This document shows, piece after piece, positions 23,957 to 35,200 of a stretch of 64,000 nucleotides of DNA. The notes below the pieces were generated by a model. It worked only from the letters and a program-made list of their open reading frames with translations. It was not told where the DNA came from and did no database searches. The DNA lies in contig JACBWW010000015.1 of assembly GCA_020086605.1 (NCBI GenBank), positions 26,130,373 through 26,194,372 on the forward strand. Reading direction: 5' to 3'. Positions within the stretch are counted from its first letter, which is position 1, and each line of letters opens with the position of its first letter. A program made the translations under genes and the position numbers. This DNA is from Lanius collurio. Taxonomy: Eukaryota > Chordata > Aves > Passeriformes > Laniidae.

Positions 23957-26454
23957 TTTTGCAGTCACAGGTGGTTGACCCACGTCCTAAAGGTGTCCCT
24001 GCTTCTTTGGCTTACCAGATGGTCAGTAAGGTCAACCAGGGCTCACTACTAACTTCCAAAAATTCTGTGACCCTAGGTGACCTTGTACAGGCAATGAGGG
24101 CAGTAGCTGCAATGGACAGCATGGTATTTGCAGGAGTGGCGTGCAGATCAGTTGTGATCTGCTACTGAAGCACAGGAGATGCAACCAATTCCCTTTCTCA
24201 GCACTCAGGAGACTAACTTAAAAGTAAACCAAAAACACTTTTTAAGGGGAATTCTCATTTCACTGCTGCAACCATCTTGCTGTGTAGCAAGTCATTTGGG
24301 GAGATCATGACAGGCAGAGGCAGGAGCAGGACAACAACTGAGATGACAAAGAATGCACTGTGGCACTCTGAAATGGCTTCTGAGTGGCTCTCTGAGGGAA
24401 CTGACAGGCTTTGTGCTACTGTCAGCTCCCTTTGCCCTTGCCTGTTCACAAATGGCAAGTCAACGAGAAGGGAAATAGCTGCACTTATCAAGTCAGTAAA
24501 AGATTTATATCAGGAGGTGGGATGCCTGCACGGTGTGGGAAGTCATGGTGTAGAAGCACTAAGTAGTTTTTAGCAGCTGCAATTACATGATCTCACCTAA
24601 TTACTGCTGTTATAAATAAAACAGCTGAAGAGTAATAAAATACAAAAGAGCTAGGCTCATGTCAAACCCTGTGAACACCGTGAAAAAAAGCCATTTTCAC
24701 TGTCCTTCACAGAGTCTGGAAAGAATAATGGCCCTGCTTTGGGTGGGAATAATGAGTAGAAGTCAGATCACCATGGAGCAGGGACCCTACTGCTGCTTCT
24801 TCATGGTTGGTGGAACCATCATAGGGACAAATGTCCCAAATCTTCAGAGAATGCAGGCCTGACGGGGAGCTTATTTCTTGCTGGAGACAGACCTTGCTGC
24901 ATTGTCTTGGCTGCTTTCAGGTTTTGGAATCTGACACAATCTGTATGGACCTTAGGTTTTCTGAATTCTTATTTTAGATGGAAATCTGCTTCATTGACAT
25001 AACTGTTGATTTGACATAACTGGTGTAACTGAGAACTCAGTGTCATCCTGACTTCGAAATAGTTCTTCTCTTGCTCTGAACATCACCATCCTGATCTCAG
25101 CTCCATCACTGATTTCAACCATTAAAAGAATTCAAATCCAGATCCTTTTCATGCCTACAAGCATGTCCTTATACATCAAGGCTATTCTTCAGAGACACAA
25201 TACAATAAAAATTTAGAAAAATAAATTAATTGAACTGCTTGTTCTTCAGACTCTAGCCTGAAGTGTCAAATTTCCTGTCTTTGCCAAACATATCTCCAAA
25301 CTACTTTTTTTTCCCCAAACCTCAGTGTCCTACAGAGTTTTGTAATTTACCCAGAATAGATATTAGGTACATGTTCTAATATGAACAAGTCATGGGAAAA
25401 TGTACCAGAAGCAAAATATAGATAACATAAGGACATTTTACCTACTCTCTACACACCAGCCCTTTCAGGATCAGCAAGCCTGGCCCATTTACCTGTTATC
25501 ATCTGCTGTTGTTTTGCTGCTATGAAGATTTTCTCTTTTCTCAGCAACCTTCTCCATGAAAATAGAGCAAGACCTCAGATGTACCTCAGGATCATACTCA
25601 TCCCACTTTCTTTCTCCACGTTTTTCACTGGCAGCAGGTATGCCATGGGCAGCAGTAAGTCCTCCCTTACACAAATTCATAGACAACACCACTCTGCAGA
25701 GACACCACAGCAGTATGAGGAGTGAAAGTGATACATTTTACCAGCTGTTTGCACTGACAGTGTTAAGTGTAGACAAATTATTTAATAAAATGAATGCATA
25801 ATGGCTGTAAAGCAGCTTCTCAAGATACTTAGAATTCCAAGCCTAAGGGTGCTTGAAATAATACTTTTATGAAAATAGCAAAAGTACTGTTTATAAATTG
25901 ATTTGTTGAGTATTAGCTGTACTTTGTCACGCTATTGGAAGATGATCAGCTTTAAGGCACAGATTAAAAACCTCACTGATCTTTCTCAGAGTTTACTCAA
26001 TACTACATCATGTTTACAGCTCAATCATTTGAAGAAACTTTAAGTACTCCTCATATGAAGCCTCATGCTGGAAATATGGGATGGTGGCATACTTATAATT
26101 CCTTACCATAATCAATATTAGCATGACCACATCCCAATATTAAGACAGGGACTCACTGCTTTGTAGCCAACATAGAACCTATGCCCTACTGATTCACGGA
26201 TTCCTCCAATTTCAAGCATTTTGCTGTCACAATGGTACATGGAAACGTCATGACACATGAAAGACACAACCTGTTTATAAAGTTATGCAAAACAAAACAA
26301 CAGTGTTGGGAGGCAATAGCTTCTTGTGTATCTCCATGGCTGGCTTTCATCCTCCTTTTGCTGTCCTGCTTTCCTCTTGGCTCTGCTCCTTTCAGCCGGA
26401 AGTTATCACTTAACAGGAAATCTGCCTCTGTATTTCCTATAAGTTCTTTAAGCT
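23957..26454. other. Unique non-coding stretch
   Basis: No gene recognised. The plus-strand frames 23944-24168, 24277-24573 and 25522-25801 have no domain and overlap open frames on the other strand. No repeat boundary is visible. Confidence 0.55.
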
Positions 26455-26570
26455 GCAGTAAGGTATTCCTGGAGCCTTCTCTTCCCCAGGCTGAACCCCA
26501 ACTCTCTCACTTCCTTACCTTAGAGGAGAGGTGTTCCATTCCTCTTGCATGGCCTCTCACCTCTGTCACG
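26455..26570 (-). mobile_element. CR1 LINE fragment
   Basis: The plus strand reads 'ggagccttctcttccccagg' then 'ctgaaccccaactctctcac' and 'gaggagaggtgttccattcc', the reverse complement of the CR1 region just before the 3' end. Both ends fade into unique sequence. Confidence 0.75.
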
Positions 26571-28674
26571 ATGGGAGAGTTTTGGGATGGAGACGGATGT
26601 TTATGAGGGAGTGAGACAGACCCTTGCTTTCAACCATAACTCTTTAAAGCTTGAAATATGAACCAAAGCATAAGAATATCACAACACATGGTGATACTAT
26701 GAAAGTATTTCCAGAGTTGGTTTCCTTGGAAACTTTCTATAAATCTGGCTTTTATCTGCCATTAAAGAGAAATTAATACTTTCTCTTAGGAGAGATTTTT
26801 CTGTTGATGGCTGTCCACACTTTCATGCTTTGTTGCTTTAACTCCTGTATTGTTGCTCAGACCAATGCAAGAGGAAGCACAAACAGCATCAAAATTCAGG
26901 TAGGGTTGAAAGTCTGCTTGGTGTTGAAAGAAATTACTATACAGAGTGCTGGTTGTTTGGCACAGTTCTTTAACCCTGAATGAAAACAAACCAACCAAAA
27001 AACCACCCCCAAAACCAGTCTAGTCTGTTCACCTTACCACTCAGCTGTGTGTCAGACTTTATCTACTGACTCCTATAACAAAAATATGACTTCAGTTAAG
27101 TTAATGGGAAAGTTCCATGTAGCCATTAAAAGGTAAGATTTGCTCCTGAAAGTTTCCTAACCTAAGTGCTGGTTTGTCATTGCTTCATTTATTTTAATGC
27201 CCAGAGAGACCATTCTTCAACTTCTATCAGCTCTCCAAAGCCAAAAACCCATAATTTCTTTCTGGAATCCTTTAAATTTTGGAACTGGAAACTATTTTAG
27301 GCTGGTTTTACAAGCTTTGGTGAATACACCGGTTTGTGGCTTGTTACAAGAATTAACCAGTCATCTTTACAAACAGTTGCCCAGATGGAATGAAAACCTC
27401 TAGAGACACTCATTTATCTTATTGAACTGGTGCTGGATGAAAAGACTGATAGATATGTGGTGTTTTCCTGGATCCAAGTTATTTCTTGGATATAGTCAGT
27501 GTGTTTGACTGAAGTAGTTAACTACAGCATTCTCAGACATGATGGCAACCCATCATCTTTGCCGCTGCTAGTAAGCTTCTTTCCAGTATCAGTAGTTATT
27601 TTGTTAGCAGAGGGCTTCTCAAAAGCTTTGCCAAATGGCTTGCTTTGGATGCCTAAACCTTAGAAGCAGTTTAATTTAAATAAAAGTGGGCATAATAAGT
27701 TAAGTAAAAAAAAAAAAATCAAAATTAATTGCTCAAGTGATTTATGAAAATCATGTGGCAGAAAATCAAACTGTACTTTCCTCTCTTTGCCTTTATATTG
27801 ATTTCAAGGAAAAGCAGCAGTTTGTTTTCTTGGCTTTCTTGCTCATAATTTCTCAATTTTGCTCAATGATTAAAACCTTGTTCCATTGCAAACAGAGTTT
27901 TTTTCATATGGAAAATTCAAACATACACAGATTTCTCCCAACACTTAACTTTTATTTGAGAACTCACTTTTTCTGTGCTAATACATCCAAAGTATTTTTA
28001 CCGATCACTAGCTCTGATTCACAAAAGAGCACATAATCTTTACCTGTAGTGCCTACATCAAAGAAAATATTTGCCTGGCATCTCACAAAAACCTAAATTA
28101 CTCACCAGCAAATGTCCTAGCCTTGTGCCAGTCTGCCATCAGTAGCTGCACTGATCCTGAAATAGGGGGAACAAGAGATTGCTCATGTCCTTGCTGGTAG
28201 GAAGAAGGAGAGCATTCAAAGGACTCGCACGGAAAGGAACATGTTCAAATAGCCTTAGTTCCCTAAAGAACTGGAACTGAACCCAGAAATATATACAAAA
28301 TTATGCCCTCTTCTCTTCTGTCTCGTTGCTTCATCTCTGAATGTTTTGTTGGACCATTTACAATAGGCAGGCAGCTCTAATTAAAATATTAAATTTACTT
28401 GTTCTAAATATTGGTTTCTAATTACTGGGTTTTTCCCCCTGATTCCATTCGTTCTTGTATTTGATTGTTTCCTGCAATGTAGTCAAACAATAAATCCTTC
28501 CTACAAAAGCAGCTTTGGCTGGCTAAGTAAATTTTCTGTTTTTCTGTATGAGGTGGAAATCCTACAGGCTCAATCCTTCTTTAACAATCATGTCAACAGT
28601 TTGCCACCAGTACCTTAATTAAGGGGAGAGAGTTCTCCCTCATGAATTTGAAAGACTTCAGGATACCTCTCTGG
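26571..28674. other. Unique non-coding stretch
   Basis: AT-rich; an A13 run lies at 27706-27718. No gene, RNA or mobile element is recognised. The open frame at 27737-28036 (plus, 99 codons) is hydrophobic and has no family signature. Confidence 0.55.
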
Positions 28675-29140
28675 GAACATGTCCAGAGAGCTTTTTAATA
28701 TCTCGAAGGATGGTGACTCTAAAACTTCCCTGGACATCCTGTCCCAGTGCTTGGTCACCTCCACAGTCAAAAAATTATTAAGTTTTCTCCAAATCTTCTC
28801 TTCTCAAGGCTGAACAGTCACAGCTCTCTCAGTCTTTCTTCATAGGAGATATACTCCAGTCCCTTAATCACTTGAGAGGCCCTTTGTTTGACTCTCCTCA
28901 GTATGCCCATGTCGTTCCCATACCTGGGAGCCCAGAACTGGACACAGCACTTTGGGTGTGTGGGGAAGGACCAGCCCATGGGACTTGCTGGCAGCACTCC
29001 TCCTAACTGAGCCCAGAAGATTGCTGGGCTTCTTTGCCTGCAGGGGCCTATTGCTGGTTCTCATCAACACAGAGCCCACCTGTACCCCAAGGACCTTTGC
29101 TGCCAAGATGCTTTCCAGCTCGTCAGCCTCCATAGTCTTT
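28675..29140 (-). mobile_element. CR1 LINE, 3' region fragment
   Basis: In reverse complement the segment follows the CR1 3' part. Plus-strand phrases include 'gctttttaatatctcgaagg', 'tcccagtgcttggtcacctc', 'ttctcttctcaaggctgaac', 'agctctctcagtctttcttc', 'cagaactggacacagcactt' and 'atgctttccagctcgtcagc'. It extends further into the element than the other minus-strand copies here. No terminal tail is seen at 28675, so the 3' tip is lost or eroded. Confidence 0.9.
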
Positions 29141-29229
29141 GTGTATCTCTCTTGGTGTTATTAGCTGTCCACTGCTTAATTTTTGTGGCGCGCTTGCCTC
29201 TTTATGTCTTGGAATATCCTTAAACTATT
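29141..29229. other. Short unique spacer
   Basis: Nothing recognised between the CR1 fragment and the GC-rich block. Confidence 0.4.
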
Positions 29230-29644
29230 CACAAACAGCCTAGATATTCCTCGACTGTGCAGCTCCACTTAAGCCAGTGTTTGTTGACAGCTACCACCAG
29301 AAGCAGAAGTTGAGAAGAGAAATATAGCTCAAACCTCTTATGATGTTAAGTCATTTATTCCCTCTGTCCTGGGGGGGACAGAGCACCCGACCTGGGCAGA
29401 GTCGGCAAGGTAAGAGGGTGGGGCTTTCCATCCTGCTGGTTTTATCACAGACAGGAGGAAAGGGGATCCCAGGGGCAGAGATGGGACAACCAACCAACCA
29501 GATCAGAGCCCGGGCGGCTTCAACCTAAGGTAGACCTGACTCAGTCACATGGCAGGGACCCGGGAGGGGGTGGGGGGTGGCCAGGGTGATCCATGGCAAC
29601 ATATCTCCTGTAACTGGAGATCGCTCTGACGCTACTCATTTTAC
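29230..29644 (-). mobile_element. Candidate LTR-like or GC-rich inserted element, unidentified
   Basis: A GC-rich block with CpGs sits in AT-rich DNA. Read on the minus strand it has a TATA-like GATAAAA (TTTTATC at 29441-29447 on the plus strand) and, about 90 bases further, an AATAAA (TTTATT at 29352-29357), the order of a compact LTR. The 7-bp sequence AACTATT lies on both sides (29223-29229 and 29645-29651), which could be a target-site duplication. However, the implied ends are not TG...CA, and a second copy is not present in the window to define borders. The alternative is a small ancestral GC-rich regulatory segment. I do not recognise the family. Confidence 0.35.
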
Positions 29645-29651
29645 AACTATT

Positions 29652-29871
29652 TAAATAAATCATTGCTCTTGCATTGGGAATAATCTCTTCCACCAAAATT
29701 TTCCAACCTACTCACTTGCAGTGCCTTAGTGTTCTGATTAAATATAAGAACAATCATCTGAATAAGTCTCTCCCTCTCCTAAAAGCATATCTGTTCAAAC
29801 ACCCTTTTTGATTTTTTTTTTTCTGGAATAATTATCTTTGGTTTATGTTATTCAGTGAGGAATTGTTGGTG

Positions 29872-29916
<45 letters not shown>

Positions 29917-30864
29917 GTTTGTATTTCTGAAGAGGCTGGATGTACTCTTATAATATTTTTGTCTTCGTCATATAACCCTAAAAAGCAAATAAGCAAGCCA
30001 AAACCTGAAGAACATAGAAGAATTTTCTGTAAAGCAAGTTCTGAAGTTTTCCAGGAAGAAAATAATTTGTGAAAGGCTATTATCTAGTGGTTCACAAATA
30101 AAATTTTATGTCCTGCTGTATATCTAGCAGCTTCCTCTTTTTAAAATGTCTTTAAGAAATGCTAACATGCACTTAATGCAAAAAATGATGATGAAGACTT
30201 TAAACCACAAGATCATATAAATGCACATTGAAGCACAAACCTGGAGTTCAAAATTACTCTGTTCAAGAGCTCCCCTCCTAGAAATCCTCATATTTACTCA
30301 CTGAACAAGTACTTTGTCATTATTGTTTTATCCCATGCATTCACTAATGGACAGCTGAAGTGTTCTCTAACCTGTATAGATTTACTCCAACAGTGATTGC
30401 TTGAACTCTGGAGCAATGTGCATTTTGTTCCACTCTTTACTTGAGACATTTTTACCTTATCACCCAGGAAACACATTTGGGCATTTTTGATAAAAGACTG
30501 TGTTGCAGCTGAAGGATTTTTCATAGATAATCTCTGGAATCATAATGAGATTTTAAACAAGGAGTTTAATCCTTGTTTATAATGCTAATTCAGCATGGTG
30601 TTTGTCATGATCTTGTGATAGGTCAGTATAACAGACATACCTAATCTATGACTACTTGTCTCAGTTTTGAAAGTAGATGTTACCCCTTTATCACTGATGG
30701 TCAGGATCTTAATATAATCTTAAGAAAACATTTTAAGAATTTTTAATTTCTAATACTTCAAAACAAGGCTGCAGAACCAGTACTGCACAAATATTCATGT
30801 TTTTAGACACTGCTCTCATCATCCTTGCACAGCGCTGATTTCCTCCACGTAGACTGAAGTCTGT
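29652..30864. other. Unique non-coding stretch with TGA microsatellite
   Basis: The only clear structure is the (TGA)14 microsatellite at 29872-29913. A shorter ATGATGATG patch occurs near 30185. No gene is seen. Confidence 0.6.
29872..29913. repeat. Microsatellite (TGA)14
   Basis: Fourteen uninterrupted copies of TGA (42 bases). Pure arrays of this length are usually length-polymorphic. Confidence 0.95.
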
Positions 30865-31567
30865 GTAGCTGTGCTGGCTTTGGCTGGGGTGGGATTAATT
30901 TTCCTCACAGTGGCTGGCATGGGGCTTTGGTTTGGATTTGTGCTGAACACAGGGTTGTTAATCTAGAGATATTTTTTTATTGATGAGCAGAGCTTGCATA
31001 GAGCTAAGGCCATTTCCATGGCAGGGAATTTGGGGGTGCATGGTGTTATAAATAAGTCAAAATTCATAATAAAATTAAATGGTATCAGGGTCAATTTAAG
31101 TATAAGGGATATTAGAATATACATATATCCAAGAATGTTATGTTTGGAATGTGCTTTGGTATGTTCCCTGATAGCCCACCCAGAGTCACAGGCTACTCCA
31201 CCCGGTGATAACATTTGCATCTGAAGTACAGGCAGAACCTGCACCTCCACAAGGGAGGTTCCGAGGACCCACCTTGGGAAGCCAGATATCCATCTGGCAC
31301 ATCAATCTAATCAAATCCACTCTGCCCCTGGAGAATCCTTTTTCCATCTGAAAAGAGCAACAGATATGACCATCTGAGTTTTTTGTTCCTCCCTGGACTA
31401 TACGTGATGGGACTTCTTGCCCAAGACCCTTTATTTCAACTACACAAAGAGAGTTCCTGGGACGTCAACACCTGAATGGACCCCTATTCTCTGGACCAGA
31501 GGACCATGGAGAACAAGTTGAATATGAAAGAGACAAAGGATTCTCTAGCCTGTGGCTAGAAAAACAG

Positions 31568-31574
31568 TATAAAA
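31568..31574 (+). promoter_or_regulatory. LTR TATA box (nested LTR)
   Basis: TATAAAA in the same context, 'aacagtataaaaactggact', as in the LTR at 14927. Confidence 0.75.
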
Positions 31575-31719
31575 ACTGGACTCAGAAACCTCGAAGGTGT
31601 GCACTGCCATTCTGTAACTGCCGGTGTTCAGGGCTGTGTATGTGGTACCCAGGGTCAAGAACCTAGGCTTGACCCTGCCGTTTGAAAGTGGCTATCCGAA
31701 ATTGTTAATTTGATCGTGA

Positions 31720-31725
31720 AATAAA
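31720..31725 (+). terminator. LTR poly(A) signal (nested LTR)
   Basis: AATAAA in the same place relative to the TATA box as in the related LTR, 17 bases before the stem-loop. Confidence 0.7.
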
Positions 31726-31741
31726 TTCTGTTCATTTTTAT

Positions 31742-31772
31742 ATTAATAATTTGGCTCATGCAAATTATTAAT
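31742..31772 (+). promoter_or_regulatory. Stem-loop in nested LTR
   Basis: ATTAATAATTTG (31742-31753) and CAAATTATTAAT (31761-31772) form the same perfect 12-bp stem as in the two related LTRs. The loop is GCTCATG, differing by three transitions from GCTTGCG. Confidence 0.7.
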
Positions 31773-32212
31773 TCGATTTAATTGGCATTTCATATATAAC
31801 AATGGGATCCTGGCAGGAGACACAGCCAAGACAAGTGACCCCAACTGACTAAAGAGATATTCCAGACCATGTGATATCATGCTTAATATTTAAGGTGGGC
31901 ATAAAAGGAGGAAGAGGGGGAACATTTGGAGTGGTGATGTTTATCTTCCCAAATAACTGTTAGACGTGATGAGGCCCTGCTCTCCTGAAGATGGCAGAAC
32001 ACCTTCCTGCCCATGGAAAGAGTGAATGAATTCCTTGTTTTATTTTACTTGTATGCACAGCTTTTTCTTTTCCTATTAAACTGCCTTTTTCTCAACCCAC
32101 AAGTTTTCCAGCTCCTACCCTTCAGATTTTCACTCCCATCCCACTGCTGGGGGAGTGAGTGACTGGCTGCATGGGGCTTAGCTGCTAGCTGGGGTTAAAC
32201 CGAAGCAGTAGC

Positions 32213-35200
32213 AAATTTAAATTACAATCAAAACAAAGTGTTCATGAAAATTGCATTAACTGCATAAGATCAAAATACAGAAAATGAAAATATGATTTAT
32301 GGGAACTGTGGAATTGCAAGTGCTTTTCAAATTAAGCCACTAACTGTAATGTAAGCACTGTTTCCAAAGAAACATTCTTTCATTGTAGCATAAAATACGT
32401 TGTATAGCTACTGTATAAAAGGTTTTATTGCTCCTTAAACCAGGAAATAGTGTTGATACAGCTGGAGAACTCTCAGCAAGGAATCAACCACCTGACATTC
32501 AATGTGTTTCATGGCTCGAGATTTCTTCTTTTTGGTTTGGATTTAACTGTCAATCTTTCTACATTGTACTTTACCCCATTTTGTTAGTTTGGTAAAAATC
32601 AAATTATTTTCAAGGGGTTTTTTTAAAGATTTTTCTAAAGAAATCTCTTCATAACCACTGAAGGACCTCTTCTCTAGAAGTGGTTGTGACCTTATGCACT
32701 GAGGTGTAGACTTGCTACTGGGCCTCTGCCCACAGAAATTTTAACACTGTACAGAAAAAGGACATCTTCTTGGATCCTGTGAGGACAAGACCCCCTAGGA
32801 TCCCAAATAATGGGCCATGTGTAGTTGTCAAATTATGCAATTATGGTAGTTCCTCAAACTGGTCTCAGTCACCAGTTTTAAGAAACATTTCAGCTCCTAT
32901 CCTTGATGGAAAGGAAAAGTTCTTTCTGATTAATTCTCCTGTCTAGACAAGAAAAGTTCTAAGCTGCTTTCTACTGAAGTTCAATAATTGTAATAATTAA
33001 TTAATATTCATATCAAAATGCATTTCAAAAATATACTGACAGTATGGAACTCCCTTGTGCTGGAATGGTCTGAATATGAAAGAAACAAGACACACACTTT
33101 TATGTATAAGTTTTTGGAAGATTCGTCTACAAAAACTCTACAAAAAATGCATGCCTGAGTAAAAGAGATTAATTAATATGCATGATATGGCAACTAGAGA
33201 TATCTGTGAGTAAGGCTAGATGATGGACGACACTCCTTCTGGGGAAGCAGGGCTGAGGGAGCAGAACACAAACTCTTAAATTGCAATGAGACCTGCACTG
33301 CTAAATCACAAAATATCAATATGTTTGCACGATTACAGAGAGCTGCTTTTCAATATCTTTTTCCATCTTTTTCTTGGCAATTATAAAGCTTCTTGTATGA
33401 GGAGATTAAGTGTGATGATCATCTTTTAGTAATCAATTTGCTTTTAATATCTGAACAGGATTTACAGACTGAATGTAATCTGAGCATTTTAAAGCTTTTC
33501 CCTTGGAACATGCTGTCATTACATTCATTAAAATATCTCCTGTGGAGTCAGCTTTTATCAAGTAAATTATAGGCCTTATCATCCATTTGGCATTTTACAA
33601 CTTTTGATCGCACATTTTTCCATGTCATAAAAAATTTATAGGTATTATATATGATTGTACTTCACCAATCTGCTGTTTGATAAAATAGATTGAGTGTAGC
33701 ACCAGGGAAAAATAAATTGTGCTCAAGCTAAAGAAAAGATAGATATCGATTTTTAAAATTCCATAATGATCCTAGAAAATAGTACACACTGTCTGCTTTC
33801 TAGCTGCCCAAGAGCAACAGAATAAAGGATTGTGAAGAGCTTGTATAGGTGTGCGATGAGAAAAACTACTCAAGATTTTGCTCATCTTTGAAAGTCTTCA
33901 TTGCTTATGATAAATTCGTCTGTGCTGAAGACAAAGTGACCACCCTTTTCTGCAAACTGGTGAGATCATTGTAGCTGAGTTCACAAACCTGTCTCACCGG
34001 TCTTTCATTCAATAATCTTTTCCCTTCAGATTGTTTTTTCCAGCCATCAACTGAGACCTTTGTGATACCTGACCTTATATGAACACATGTAGGAATGCCT
34101 TCCTTTTGCTATGTTGAAAGTCAGACTGAATCCTGAATATTTCCTTATAAATTTTTCCATGGTCAGATTTAGATTGGTTGACACTACATCCTACTAAAGC
34201 CTGAGAATATACCATATGTAACAGTACCACTCACACCTGAGTAGCAGTTTGTTTTTATGGATAAATAAAATGTAGGATTTAGCCTCTACACTAAGAAAGG
34301 ACAAATTCTTAGGTCTGTTTATTTTGCTACATGAATGTATATGTTCACTATTTACAAGAGTCAGGATTACAACTGAGAATGATTTCTTGTTATGTGACCA
34401 AAACACATTGTGCACAGGTGAAGCATAAGCTTACTGAATCACATAACCTCTGGCAATTCTATTTCACAAATAAGAATTTAATAGGGAGTGAGAGAAAATG
34501 ACATATTACACTCTGATGTGAAGTTTAACCTCTCAATCCTGACTCCTGGACAGACTGAAACATGAGTTGTAGTGTTATTTCATTTCTCACTATCAGATTG
34601 CCAAGAGATGGAATATTGTCACTAAAACCTATTTGGAATTAGGTGCTGGGTTATGTGAAACTGAAAACCAGTGTTCTGGGAGAATGCAGCATAGAGATGT
34701 TATTTTCTATCTTTCTTCTCTGACTTTTCTCAGAAAATATTAGGAAAATTGTAGTCCTCCTGTTTCCCCCATAGTCCATCTACTCCCACCAGGAATAGGA
34801 AATATTTTTATGTTAGCCTCCAAGTTAAAGATACAGCACCAAGTGAGAAGTACAAAGCAGTCAAAGAGAAGGCAGCTGCAGAAGCAGAGAATTAACACCA
34901 AAGAGTATGGACCCTGTTTTCATGCAAATTTTTCTATTAATAATGAATGAAGAAGAAAATCATAATTTATATAAAGGGTGTCTAAAATATTTTTTTCTTC
35001 TTGAGATGCCAGAAACTCCTCAGTGCTTAATGCCTCCGAATCTGGCTATCACAGTATTTCATATATCCACATATATTTATAATACCCATAACACAGGAAT
35101 TGATCCTTCTGACAGCAGTGTACTTTCATATAATTTGCTGAGACAGGCACAAAAACATGCTTGATTGCAAACAATGCTTTGAAGACTCAATAATTGACTG

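Larger units (their letters stand above)
31044..31801 (+). mobile_element. Nested solo LTR (ERV1-like by 4-bp TSD)
   Basis: Starts TGTTATAAATAAG and ends ATATATAACA, so the termini are short inverted repeats. ATGG flanks it on both sides (31040-31043 and 31802-31805) inside the outer LTR. TATAAAA is at 31568-31574 and AATAAA at 31720-31725. The right half matches the LTR at 14927-15680 closely, while the U3 half is much more divergent, so this is a relative or subfamily and not a recent duplicate. The length is 758 bp. It inserted after the outer LTR was already in place and shares its orientation. Confidence 0.93.
30870..32207 (+). mobile_element. Solo LTR split by a nested LTR (ERVL-like by TSD)
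   Basis: The outer element starts TGTGCTGGCTTTGGCTGG at 30870 and ends GGGGTTAAACCGAAGCA at 32207. It is flanked by perfect 5-bp duplications GTAGC (30865-30869 and 32208-32212). Its body is 30870-31043 plus 31806-32207 (576 bp), separated by the LTR at 31044-31801 and its 4-bp duplication. In the right half a TATA-like CATAAAA lies at 31900-31906 and ATTAAA at 32075-32080. The reverse-complement relative at 11064-11645 has about the same length. No internal retroviral region is present. Confidence 0.9.

Noticed and set aside
23944..24573. Plus-strand open frames (74 and 98 codons) as exons
   Set aside because: No domain and no convincing splice sites; the first begins inside the CR1 3' tail.
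29872..29913. CRISPR-like or coding repeat
   Set aside because: It is a plain trinucleotide microsatellite with no spacers and no gene context.
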